A program made the translations under genes and the position numbers. The notes under the pieces are model-generated. The model saw nothing but the letters and a program-made list of their open reading frames with translations, was not told the origin of the DNA and ran no database searches. From Desulfopila sp. IMCC35006 (GTDB taxonomy: Bacteria; Desulfobacterota; Desulfobulbia; Desulfobulbales; Desulfocapsaceae): a DNA stretch of 64,000 nucleotides. The stretch is from positions 124,001 through 188,000 of the forward strand of contig NZ_SWCM01000006.1 of NCBI RefSeq assembly GCF_005116645.1, given 5' to 3'. Positions 28,779-38,600 of the stretch are shown here, in pieces (position 1 is the stretch's first letter; the number at the start of each line of letters is the position of its first letter).

Positions 28779-29494
28779 TGGCTAAAGATTGGGAAAATAA
28801 AGGGCAAAGCGATACCAACGCGCAGATCATTACCACCGATAACGGCAGGATTTATAAACCCAGCAACCTGCTGAACGCCATCTCCGAGATTCAGCAATTT
28901 TACGTTATCGAGAGTAAGGGCCAAAATATCCCTGCGGAATTCCTTACCCTGGATCGAACGCTGGACTTTTTTAAGATCGGCATAAAAAGCGGCTTTCACG
29001 AAGGTTTTGCCCTGATACTGCTTTTCCCGGTCTTCCATTTCTATCTCTTTCCCTTCGTCTTTCATAAGCTCGATGCTTTCAGCCATTTGATGTTCGGCTC
29101 TATCCCCTATCTGGTCCTGCTTATCAATACCGCGATGTGTACCTATATCAGTCGTTACTATGTCGGCAACATCACCAGAAAGGCAATCAACTCATTGCTT
29201 CTGGGCCGAGCCATGTCCCTGCTGCTCAAGGCATTCCTCATATACGTCATTTATCTGCTGCTCTATCGACTCAGTACACCTGAGAACGTCTGGAAGCTGG
29301 TCATCCATTCTGGGTCCATGGCTGAGAAAATATATTACGGGTTTATGGAGATAAAACCGCACCTGTTGCCGGTGGCCGTGAAAAGCTCCATGCTGATGGT
29401 CGTAGCGGCCATCTGCCCATATGGATCAGTATATTTTCTGGACCTCTGGCATCGATATCGAATCAAAAGGAACGCAAAAATCATTTCCGCATAA
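28775..29494 (+). CDS. Polytopic membrane protein of the conjugation remnant
   Basis: 239 residues. About 65 hydrophilic N-terminal residues are followed by four membrane spans (around residues 72-95, 107-127, 145-165 and 205-225). The start overlaps the HD-domain stop (ATGATG). No family is recognised. Its position between the HD protein and a small cytosolic protein suggests a conserved cassette of the mobile backbone. Confidence 0.6.
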   Translation: MMAKDWENKGQSDTNAQIITTDNGRIYKPSNLLNAISEIQQFYVIESKGQNIPAEFLTLDRTLDFFKIGIKSGFHEGFALILLFPVFHFYLFPFVFHKLDAFSHLMFGSIPYLVLLINTAMCTYISRYYVGNITRKAINSLLLGRAMSLLLKAFLIYVIYLLLYRLSTPENVWKLVIHSGSMAEKIYYGFMEIKPHLLPVAVKSSMLMVVAAICPYGSVYFLDLWHRYRIKRNAKIISA

Positions 29495-29512
29495 CTAAAA
29501 GGTGAGAGAAAA

Positions 29513-29866
29513 ATGGCTGAGAATAAAGAAACGAAACCAACCTGGCAGGAGATTCAGGAAAAAAAGATCAGTATGGTCAAGGAGCGGGGATCACGGGTGC
29601 TGAAAATTAATTCTCCGCTCAGCTCGACCATGTTTAATATCCTGCGCCAATTCGATATGGCGTATATCAATTTCAAGGCAAGACTTGGCGAACTGGATGG
29701 GATCTCGCACAAGGAAGGAGAACAGTTGATGGAGGAAGGCCGCGAAATTGTTATGGCCTTTTCCGACTATACCGAAAAGCTGAGCAAGAGGATACGGTTC
29801 CGATATTATACGCCCAGGGAAATCAGTGAATTCATGAAAAATGACCAGGAAATGGATTCAAAATAA
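29513..29866 (+). CDS. Small hypothetical protein of the conjugation remnant
   Basis: 117 residues, charged and mostly helical, no signal or membrane segment. RBS AAAGGTGAGAG lies upstream, and it is 18 nt after the membrane protein gene, so probably in the same transcript. Function unknown. Confidence 0.6.
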   Translation: MAENKETKPTWQEIQEKKISMVKERGSRVLKINSPLSSTMFNILRQFDMAYINFKARLGELDGISHKEGEQLMEEGREIVMAFSDYTEKLSKRIRFRYYTPREISEFMKNDQEMDSK

Positions 29867-29953
29867 TCTTGCAAAACCCCGGAGAACCTACTATTTGAGC
29901 AATAAAAAGCACTCCCTCTCCATATCACTCCAACAAATCAACAAGGAAAGATT

Positions 29954-30226
29954 ATGAACAAAGGCGATCTGATAGAAAAAGTGGCAAGAGAATGTGGCTT
30001 GAGCAAGACTGCAAGCGATCAGGTGTTGAACAGCATCCTGAATGCAATCACAGGTGCCGTGGCAACCGGCGACAAGGTCACCTTGATCGGTTTTGGTACA
30101 TTTTCGGTGAGCGCGCGGCCGGCTCGCGAAGGCCGTAATCCCCAGACGGGAGACATCATCCAGATTCCAGCCAGAAAGGTTGTTAAATTCAAGGCCGGCA
30201 GCAAGCTGAGTGATGCGGTGAAATAA
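29954..30226 (+). CDS. hup: HU family DNA-binding protein
   Basis: 90 residues, a complete HU: MNKGDLIEKVA N-terminus, GFGTFSV, the arm with RPAREGRNPQTGDIIQIPA, and the C-terminal FKAGSKLSDAV. HU bends DNA and is often carried by integrative elements. RBS AAGGAAAG. The 400 bp downstream (30227-30625) show no convincing gene. Confidence 0.95.
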   Translation: MNKGDLIEKVARECGLSKTASDQVLNSILNAITGAVATGDKVTLIGFGTFSVSARPAREGRNPQTGDIIQIPARKVVKFKAGSKLSDAVK

Positions 30227-30625
30227 ATTGAAAGCCTGGATCTCAATCTGACTGGATCGGTTTATAGCTGGTAGACTTAATTTGACTGACACTATTGCAA
30301 AAAACGCCGCTGAACCTGTTCGCTTAGGCCTAAAATTGTTTTTCAGTAATGCCCAGTTTCGTTACTAGTGGAACCCACATGCCGAAAATTCCAGCCGAGT
30401 GATGCAGGAGCACACCCCGGCAAGGCAACCGCTTCACCCATAAGTATGCAGGCACGATCATAGAAGAACGAAAGGGCGGATAACCCGCCACCGCCATCAG
30501 GAATTATGATTTGCTTTCGAAACTCCAAACTCTAATCCACAAATTTTACTGTTAAAAAATTTATGAGACGCACTGACACCAGATCAAAAAATCAATGGTA
30601 ATTACTCATTGCCAGCAAATCTTTT

Positions 30626-31243
30626 TTATGACCTAGCCGATTGAGCATCGGCTTGAGACGAATTCTTCTCATCTTGCGGAAACGTTTTCGACAAAAAATG
30701 TTCCCCTGTCTTGTGGAATCTCAGCTTAGATTCTTCGATGCTAATACTATGCCCCATGTCCTGGCGCATTTTTCTTATCAGTTGCTGGTACAATACAGTT
30801 AGCTTTTCGACAGCCTCATTGTTGCTGATAGCTTCTACAAGCTTTCGGTGGGCTTCTATGACCGAACTATCGGCAAGAATGGTCATCTCAGCATTCAATT
30901 CACTTATTCTACCCAAGGTTTTTTTTTGTGATTGCGCGGTCGCGGCTTGCGAAACTGACAAGTAAGACCCATACAAGTCCACCAGGGTTTTATACAGGTT
31001 GATTTTTGCCCCGACCATGCGCCCCTTGTTTTTAAGTTGCGCGGATGACTTGATCGCACCAGCCAATACAAAACAACCAACCAGAAATACCGCAAAGGAT
31101 GAAAGCAGAATCAGCCGCAGGGTTGCGTCCAGTTCCACATACAGATGCCAGACATAACCGATGGCCAGAAATCCGCCAAAAAAAACGACAGCGATGGCTG
31201 CGAATACCATCAAAACTCCGATATATGTCATTTGTGATTTCAT
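30626..31243 (-). CDS. Inner-membrane protein with cytosolic helical domain, unknown
   Basis: 205 residues from the ATG at 31243, selected because GAGAGGAG precedes it. Two adjacent membrane spans (about residues 5-30 and 42-65) are followed by a ~135-residue helical, coiled-coil-like region. It is the gene directly downstream of the eCIS payload on the same strand (133 nt gap). A role in payload immunity or anchoring can be guessed from position but nothing in the sequence shows it. Confidence 0.6.
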   Translation of the reverse strand: MKSQMTYIGVLMVFAAIAVVFFGGFLAIGYVWHLYVELDATLRLILLSSFAVFLVGCFVLAGAIKSSAQLKNKGRMVGAKINLYKTLVDLYGSYLSVSQAATAQSQKKTLGRISELNAEMTILADSSVIEAHRKLVEAISNNEAVEKLTVLYQQLIRKMRQDMGHSISIEESKLRFHKTGEHFLSKTFPQDEKNSSQADAQSARS

Positions 31244-31376
31244 TGCAAATCTCCTCTCTGGATATATTTTTCCGTAAACTTGTAGTTTACCTTTAATTAA
31301 AAAAACAATACTCATCTCATTGATTACTACCGTTGCCGGGAAGATCTCTTAACGACATTAACAACATACGAAAATT

Positions 31377-34300
31377 TTACGTATCTTGTTCATTAAATTT
31401 ACTTTGTGCATTCTCTAACTCTGTGGCAACTGATCCGATTCCATTCGACACGGAAGCGCTATTGTCTTCCACCGGATTTGTCACGGTACTATTAAAAGAT
31501 AAGGTACCAATATCACAGCCTGACTCCCCCGCATTAGCGATCGCACCATTCGGCGCCACGCGTTGAAAATGAGTAATTCGAACTTCATATCGACTTGGTC
31601 TTTTATCCAGATAACTATCGGAAACATCTGCGTCGTTATAATTATCAGGTGGTCCTACTCTTCTACGAAACTCACTAACAATGTTAACATTATTTCTATT
31701 ACTAAAAACACGCTGCCAATGATCCTTTGACGTTGATCCTGTGGTTCGCACATCTATTTTTACCGCCATACTGGTACGAACCATAAGCTGTTTTAACGGG
31801 TTCTCCAGACTCGTGAAAATCGGAGTGTTCGCTGTACGTTGTTGCGCGGCCAAGTTTTCTGGCGCGTTTGATCCGGTAAATTGCGAACCAATTAAATGAC
31901 CTCTGGCATCCAGTCCATGTGTTTCAAAACTCGAGTCAGGATTGGTTTCCCCACCAGTAATTGCACCTAACCATCCTCTCGAGTGCTGACCATTGCTGTA
32001 ATTCAGAATACCCTCCCAGTGTCGAATAGGTCTGCCATCGTGCTCTACAACCATATCGTTAACCACTCTCAACCTTGGTGCTGCTTCAGACTGTCCCTGC
32101 CGGCGAGCAATAATTTCCATACCTTTGACCGAGTAAGTGCGATAGTACTTTGCCAAACCCAACCTCTCTGAGTCATTATTCAACGCCGTTTCTAAATTTG
32201 TAAAGGGTCGGTTTAAATAGGGCCCCAGTGCTTCACGTACATCCTCATTCACTAAATTTAATATGTTTTGAATAATGACCTTTAATTCGTTTTCTTTAAC
32301 ACGCACATTATTTTCCACTTGATTCATACGGCCGGCATTTTGACTACTGTTTCCACTGCCACTTTGAGCCGCTTCTGTTAAACTGGCCTCTTGATCCGCA
32401 AGTGTTTGCAGGTCGCTTCGTATGGAATTTCCTTGCTGCCAGTACGTTTGTGCCTGTTGTTTTTTATCGGGATTGGCTATCGCATTAATCCTTTCCTGCA
32501 TTTCCATAAAATGTTGCTGCACGGGTTTTTCGTCACTGCGCATCATTATCCGAGCATGGGTACCGTCTCGATTGATATACAGAGTGTGGGTTTCGTCTTC
32601 TGCATTGACAGTCAAGACCTCCCCAACCACATTATCAACATCTATGCCCTCAGTATTTACAGCACTACCCTCTGCACCACCGCCAAGCCCTATCGCGTTG
32701 AGAAAAGACGTTCCCGCACTGACCGCCCGATCCACCAGCCAGGTCAGCGCGCGGTCAACCATTTCGCGCACGCTTTCGATCATTTCACCAATGCGGCGAC
32801 CGATGCCGCTGAGTCCAACCTGGTTGGCTAGAAAACCGATCGCGACCGGCATACCTTGTGATAGGGCACCCTCTAGAAAATTGGCGGCGATAGTGACATT
32901 GCCGCGTGCGATTTCCGCCACCCCGACCACAAAGGAATTGACGATATTGAGCATTTCACGCAGATAACGGATGAACGATTGCACCGCATTGTAGAAAGCG
33001 ATAAAACCATTGACCACGGCCATGATGCCGGTTGGGTCGAGCATGCTGAGCAGGCGTACAATGATGCGCTCGATGATGCGCGTCACAACCCAGTTGCGCA
33101 CTGCTTCAAGCACTGTATCCCACAGGTTGCTCAGGCGCTCCTGGATGTATTCCCAAATGGCGATCGGGCCGCGCGTGGCGACATCCTTGACGAAGGTCCA
33201 GATGCCGGTCAGGCGATCAATCATACCGCGGATGCGGGCGACGCGTTCCTCGCCGATGCGTTCGACCAGTTTCTGCCAGATGCGTTCGACAGTTATACCG
33301 AGCACATCGAGCACAAAGCCGAGGATAGAACTGAAACTGAGGTCCGTCGGCGGGTTGATGTTGGCATCACGCATTTCACCGAACAGCCAGCCGGTCAGCC
33401 CGTTGAGCAGGTGACGCAGGATATTGCCGAAGAATTGCTGGAAGCCGGTTTTCACCGCGAGCAGCAGGTTTTTCAAAAATTCGATCGGGTCGCGCTTGAT
33501 GTCGTCGATGGCCGCCATCGCGCGGCTGATGATGTTTCGGATGAGATCAATGGGGAAGTTCATAATTTCCATGATCACTTCGATCACCACGCGGATGATC
33601 TCTCCAACGAAATTGATCAGCCGCAAGATCGGACTGGCGAAAACATCCATCAGGCGCGCGAAAGCCTCGAACGGTACCGCCAGGTCCTGCAGCGAGAAAC
33701 TGTTCCAGGCGCGCTCGAATAAGCCACGTATATACTCCCAGGTAAAATTGAGTATGGCCATCACGGCCTCAACGCGGCCGCTCATGCGTGCAATCGCGCC
33801 ACTCTGCTCCATTTCCTGGTACTGCTGTTCACCGTTTTCCATCAGGCTCATAAAGCCGCGGATGATGTTGGCGGTGTTGCGCTCCACTGGTTCCTGTGAA
33901 AACGGGTCCTGGCCAAGAATGACTCCTATGAGCGGATAGCCGCGCACCGTGCGTGCATAGGTGACCAATCGGTTGATCAGCGCCTCCTTAATGAAGCCAA
34001 GAACGCGGACAGCGATCTCTATGACAAAGCTGATGATACGGCCGACCGGACCGGCGAAGATGTTGTAAAGCTGGCGGAAGGTGCCGGGCGGGTTCAAAAG
34101 GTTTTGAATGGTGACTAGATCCCAGGCGGCACTGAAGGTTGCACGGATCACGTCCCAGGTGATGTTGAGCCGAGTCACCGCGCCATCCAGCCAGTCGGCG
34201 GCGCGTTGCAGACTGCCGCTTTCTTCCATTTGCCGCAGCTGTTCCTGCCCGCTTTCGGACAACTGCATGAACCCCCGCAGCAATGCGATGGGGGTACGTT

Positions 34301-35645
34301 CAACCACCTCGTTGGAGATCGGGTCGCGCCCGAGGATCACCGTCAATAACGGGTAGGCGTTGGTGCGCTCGCGAATAAAATCGATCAGCGTCGAGATGAC
34401 GTAATCCTTGACGATCTGCAACAGGCGTATCGCGACATTGACCGCGAAGCGGCGAATCCTGCCGAGCGGTTCGAGTATGATATTGGCCAGCCGGTTCATC
34501 ACCGTCGGCAGGCTGGTAACATCGGAGATACTCAGGCTACTCCAGAAACCGGCAAACTGACTGGCGATTTCGGTTGGACTGAAATCCAGTTCGCGAATTT
34601 CATTGTCCAGCCAGGTAGCCGCTTCTGCGAGGGCCCCTTCTTCCTCCAGTTTTTGTTTCAGTGCCTCCCCATTCGGGATCACATCGAGGCCGGCCTCAAT
34701 GAAATTACGGCCATTACGCTCGACCTGCCTGCCGGTGATCGGATCGCTGCCATATACCACGGTGAACAGCGAATAACCAGGCATGTCACGGACGAACTCA
34801 ACCGCCCGTTCCTTGATGTACTCCACCGCCTCGCCGATGCTGTCGCCAACCCATTCCACCGCGCTGCTGACCGCACTGGAAATCGCGGTCACCGGGTTCC
34901 ACAGTCGTTGAACACGGGGCGTGGTCGCGCTGATTTCACGCGACGAGGCGCGCATCCCGCCCCGTTGCTGCACCACGTGGGTGGCCTCGTGCGCCATCAG
35001 GTGCAGATCCGATTGCGATTGCCCCTCGCCGAGCCAGATATCGTTTTTTTGGGTAAAAGCACGAGCATTGATCGATGCCGCGGCCTGGTGGGCGCTACTG
35101 TCTTCATGCACGCGCACCGCGCTCAAATCCGCCCCCATGCCGGATTCCAGCGTCGCCCGAACATCCGGTCGCAGCACTGAACCTGGTGAAAAATCATTCA
35201 CCGCCAGGGTGGCGGTCGGAACTGAAGTTATGGCACCTCTTGCCTGGATCGGTTCATCTTCCTCTTCTTTGGCCTGGCGTTGCAGCAACCGGGTCTGTAC
35301 CGGTTGTTCCTCATCTTCATCCACCTGGCGCTGAACTTCGGGTTGCTGTTTTGGTTCTTCCTGAGTGGATTCGCCTTGAATCACCCGGCTGACGGGATAG
35401 GTGAAATGCCCCCTGACCGAAGAAATATCAGCGACCGGTTGATTGGCGACCACACGATCGGCGACCCGGTCCGCTTCCTGTTCGAAGCTATCGTTGGGTT
35501 GGCCTATTTTAAGCTTTGGCTGCACGATCCGATGAATCGCTGCCAGTTGCCTCCGCAAGCCGGCGCCCGGCGACAAATGGACGGAACTGCTCTTCACCCG
35601 TGACGATGGTGCAGTCCCCTGATGCTTTGCCGCGAACGTTTTCAT
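31377..35645 (-). CDS. DUF4157 (eCIS core) protein with C-terminal nuclease domain, predicted payload
   Basis: 1422 residues. The N-terminus has FEQEADRVADRVV (about 54-66) and a DUF4157 domain (about 157-230) ending in LMAHEATHVVQQ, the HEXXH-like motif that marks eCIS cargo or core proteins. The middle (about 270-1000) is long amphipathic helices, including three related units each with a Y-P/S-L ... G-D-P ... VER phrase. Near the C-terminus, GLDARGHLIGSQF (about 1243-1256), then NLAAQQRTANTPIF and LENPLK, matches DNA/RNA non-specific endonucleases of polymorphic toxins (DxGHLI ... N ... LE). It is the last gene of the eCIS operon. Predicted role: delivered nuclease effector. Confidence 0.85.
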   Translation of the reverse strand: MKTFAAKHQGTAPSSRVKSSSVHLSPGAGLRRQLAAIHRIVQPKLKIGQPNDSFEQEADRVADRVVANQPVADISSVRGHFTYPVSRVIQGESTQEEPKQQPEVQRQVDEDEEQPVQTRLLQRQAKEEEDEPIQARGAITSVPTATLAVNDFSPGSVLRPDVRATLESGMGADLSAVRVHEDSSAHQAAASINARAFTQKNDIWLGEGQSQSDLHLMAHEATHVVQQRGGMRASSREISATTPRVQRLWNPVTAISSAVSSAVEWVGDSIGEAVEYIKERAVEFVRDMPGYSLFTVVYGSDPITGRQVERNGRNFIEAGLDVIPNGEALKQKLEEEGALAEAATWLDNEIRELDFSPTEIASQFAGFWSSLSISDVTSLPTVMNRLANIILEPLGRIRRFAVNVAIRLLQIVKDYVISTLIDFIRERTNAYPLLTVILGRDPISNEVVERTPIALLRGFMQLSESGQEQLRQMEESGSLQRAADWLDGAVTRLNITWDVIRATFSAAWDLVTIQNLLNPPGTFRQLYNIFAGPVGRIISFVIEIAVRVLGFIKEALINRLVTYARTVRGYPLIGVILGQDPFSQEPVERNTANIIRGFMSLMENGEQQYQEMEQSGAIARMSGRVEAVMAILNFTWEYIRGLFERAWNSFSLQDLAVPFEAFARLMDVFASPILRLINFVGEIIRVVIEVIMEIMNFPIDLIRNIISRAMAAIDDIKRDPIEFLKNLLLAVKTGFQQFFGNILRHLLNGLTGWLFGEMRDANINPPTDLSFSSILGFVLDVLGITVERIWQKLVERIGEERVARIRGMIDRLTGIWTFVKDVATRGPIAIWEYIQERLSNLWDTVLEAVRNWVVTRIIERIIVRLLSMLDPTGIMAVVNGFIAFYNAVQSFIRYLREMLNIVNSFVVGVAEIARGNVTIAANFLEGALSQGMPVAIGFLANQVGLSGIGRRIGEMIESVREMVDRALTWLVDRAVSAGTSFLNAIGLGGGAEGSAVNTEGIDVDNVVGEVLTVNAEDETHTLYINRDGTHARIMMRSDEKPVQQHFMEMQERINAIANPDKKQQAQTYWQQGNSIRSDLQTLADQEASLTEAAQSGSGNSSQNAGRMNQVENNVRVKENELKVIIQNILNLVNEDVREALGPYLNRPFTNLETALNNDSERLGLAKYYRTYSVKGMEIIARRQGQSEAAPRLRVVNDMVVEHDGRPIRHWEGILNYSNGQHSRGWLGAITGGETNPDSSFETHGLDARGHLIGSQFTGSNAPENLAAQQRTANTPIFTSLENPLKQLMVRTSMAVKIDVRTTGSTSKDHWQRVFSNRNNVNIVSEFRRRVGPPDNYNDADVSDSYLDKRPSRYEVRITHFQRVAPNGAIANAGESGCDIGTLSFNSTVTNPVEDNSASVSNGIGSVATELENAQSKFNEQDT

Positions 35646-35669
35646 CTCTTCATGCCTAGATTCCGTGTA

Positions 35670-38600
35670 TTAAATAATCCTCAAGAAATTGGCTCTGACG
35701 GAGTCGTAAAAATCATGCAATATCTGTTCGATGACGATATCCCCATCCATGTTCTGAGTGAACGACATGTTGCCCAGGAAGATACCGCGGTAGCCCAGGG
35801 TGTACGCCTGGGTGATTCGCCTCTCCTGTTGAAAAAAAAGAAACTGGTTGCCGTTCAGGGTCATGAATTTGCTGATAAAACTGCTCTGATCTTCATCAAA
35901 ATAATTATCTGTAATGCTCATCGATTCATAGGCATTCAATGTGACGTGCGAATCCTTTCCAAGAACTATATCCTGGATAGCTTCAAAGGTTTCGGGTAAC
36001 ACCATACTGTGCAGTGCCATTATCTTGTTGCCCCGCAGGGTTAACTGACCTTGCGCTCCCCATGAGGCAGTCATATTTTTTTTTGCCCAATTGGCTTTAT
36101 TCTCCAACTCGGACTGATCCCCGTTCGATTTCCAACTCAGCGGAGCCATTTTTTCCGTGTCGATGTAATGCAAGCCGATATATCCCGAAATTTGATTGTT
36201 GTTGATGGCACCGCTGACCGCGCTGGATGCAAGCGCCAATGCATAATCAGGCGAAGTCACCAGCGACGCCAGCACACGGATACGATCAAGCAATTTTTCT
36301 GCATCCGCAACTCCCAGCGATTTGATATCAGTATAGAAAGTCTCGATCTCGTTTTTTGGCGCGACGGCAAGTGCCATCCGCATCATCGCACCCCCACCGC
36401 TATCCCCAGCTGCACCGCTGGAGATAGTATGACGACCTGATGCCGTCAATCGCCCGATCACTGCCGGATTGCGCCGGTTCAGATGAATTAACTCTACCGG
36501 CAGGTTATCAATACGATCGATGGCGCGGGCATTGATAAACTCATCACGCTCGGCATCATTTAAGGACACAAGGTTTTCGGCAACCGCTTTTAATTTTTTC
36601 TCGTAAGTGGTCGGATCAATTAAGGGGTTCAAGTAGAAGAACTCCTCAAGTTTAAGCGTCGCATCGAGCGTGGCACCGGCGAGAGCACCCTTGTCCGGAA
36701 GAAAAGCGCCACTTATCTCTTCATCAATTCGACTCGCCGTCATGTGGTTTCCGTGCCAGTTCAGCTTGACTAGGCCTTCCACCCTGACCAAAGGCAGCCA
36801 GCTGGCGGAGTTTCCCTGGAAAACCCTGCTGAACAGACAGTTCTCTACCACGATATGAGAATTTTTCTCTCTACCTCCGGCAAGGATTAGACTCCCCCGT
36901 TCCGTGGATTCACCTGCCTCATCGCCACCAATGATCGATACATCGCGCAACTGGATTTCCTCGGCACCAAGCTCCAACTTGTCGTAAACAAGATAAATCT
37001 TTGAAAGCATTGCACCGCAGCCTCTGATACGGATGCTCAGCCGATCTTTTAGCTGATGTGCTTCTTTGACTATATGATTACCGGGCAACAGGCAGATGGA
37101 GATGGCAATTTCATCCATTTTTTTAAAAGTCGTGAAAGCCTCTTCCAGCGTGGAAAACCAGCCACCCTCGCCCACAGTAACCTCACAGCATTTGTGGGTA
37201 CACAAATAATTCAGCGCTTGCTGGACGGTTCTGACATCGCTATCCGCCTTCAGACCTGGACATAGTTTAGGATCGTTACGATCGAGCGGCAGATCATCGG
37301 CGTTGAAGTCACACAGCAGCGCATCCAGCACGGCATCGACCTTAACTTCACTACCCGGCGTTATTCCCAGGCCACTGCGCACGCTGGGTGACGGGGAAGT
37401 GCTGCAGTCCGGCACCTGGTAGCGAATATCGGTGCTTTCCAGATTTTCCGCCAGGTCGTCAATTGCCTGCTGCACCGTGGTGGGACGATCACCGTCTTCG
37501 TTGATATCGTCCCAGCGAGCGCCTTGCTCTTCCGGATCATAGGGGACATGCTCTGCCTCAAGCCGGCACAGCAGCGTATCGAGCACATCCTTGACGGTCA
37601 GCAATTCGTCGCTGTTGAAGTCCAGATCGGCCAGCAGGTTCCCGACCGTATTGCCGGTACAAGCCGGATCGTCATAAGGGATATGGTCCGCCTTGAGTTC
37701 ACACAACAGCGCGTCCAGCACTTCCTTGACAGTGTAATAGCCATCCGCGCCAAGGCGTGAATGATCCGGACCTAATAAAAGATGATGCACGGTGGACACG
37801 GTGGCATCCGGCGGACAATTCGGCTCGTAGGCCACCTGGTCGGCGGATATCAGGTTGGCGTAAAAATACACCGGTGGTCTAAAATCGTTTGCTGGATCAG
37901 CCGGATGATCAGGATCTACCAAGGCTGCCTTGACCCGACAGGCCGTACCGATGACGGCATCGGGTGTCCATTCGCATTCGGCAATCCCGTCCGTATTGGT
38001 AAGACCGCCATTAACCACGCTCAGAGTACCACCGCCCTCTTCAATCTCGAAACGCACTGTGGCCCCTATGACCGGCCACTCACCGTTTGCTGCCCCAACA
38101 CGCAGCGGTTGCGGCAGCGCTTCACCGGGGACGATTTCCTGCCCGTCGCCACCAGCCATGAACAGGCTGGTCATCTCGGTCAGCGCAGGGAAGGCGTACT
38201 TGCGGTCGATTTCCGGGTTGGATTGCAACACCCCGCCATTCACCCGGCCCAGGGTGAGGTAATAATGCGTTATGCCCTGAGGCGGTTGGGCATCGATCAG
38301 CACACTGCCTTCGCTGTGCTCCGCCTCGCGCACATCAGCCAGCCAGAAGTCGCCGGCAACAAACGATTTACTGGACAGTTCCAGCTCAAGGCTGAGTGAA
38401 TTAAGAGCCATCTCCAGCACCGAGCCAACACTGACATATCCCAGGCTGTCGGGAGTTGTTGTTGTGGACAATAAAACGCCGCGATCGATTCCTCCCAGCA
38501 GCACGCCGCTATTCAGGTCCACTTTGCAATAACCATCCCAGCGACGTATAAAAGTTTGTGCGTCGCTCGAGCCCGGAATGGTCGGCACACTGTAGCCGCC

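Noticed and set aside
30343-30528. Minus-strand frame of 61 codons between hup and the membrane protein gene
   Set aside because: No RBS, odd composition and no recognisable family.
32391-35603. Long plus-strand open frames opposite the DUF4157 gene
   Set aside because: They are antisense shadows of a high-GC coding region with a strong protein-level match on the minus strand, and have no RBS or family similarity.
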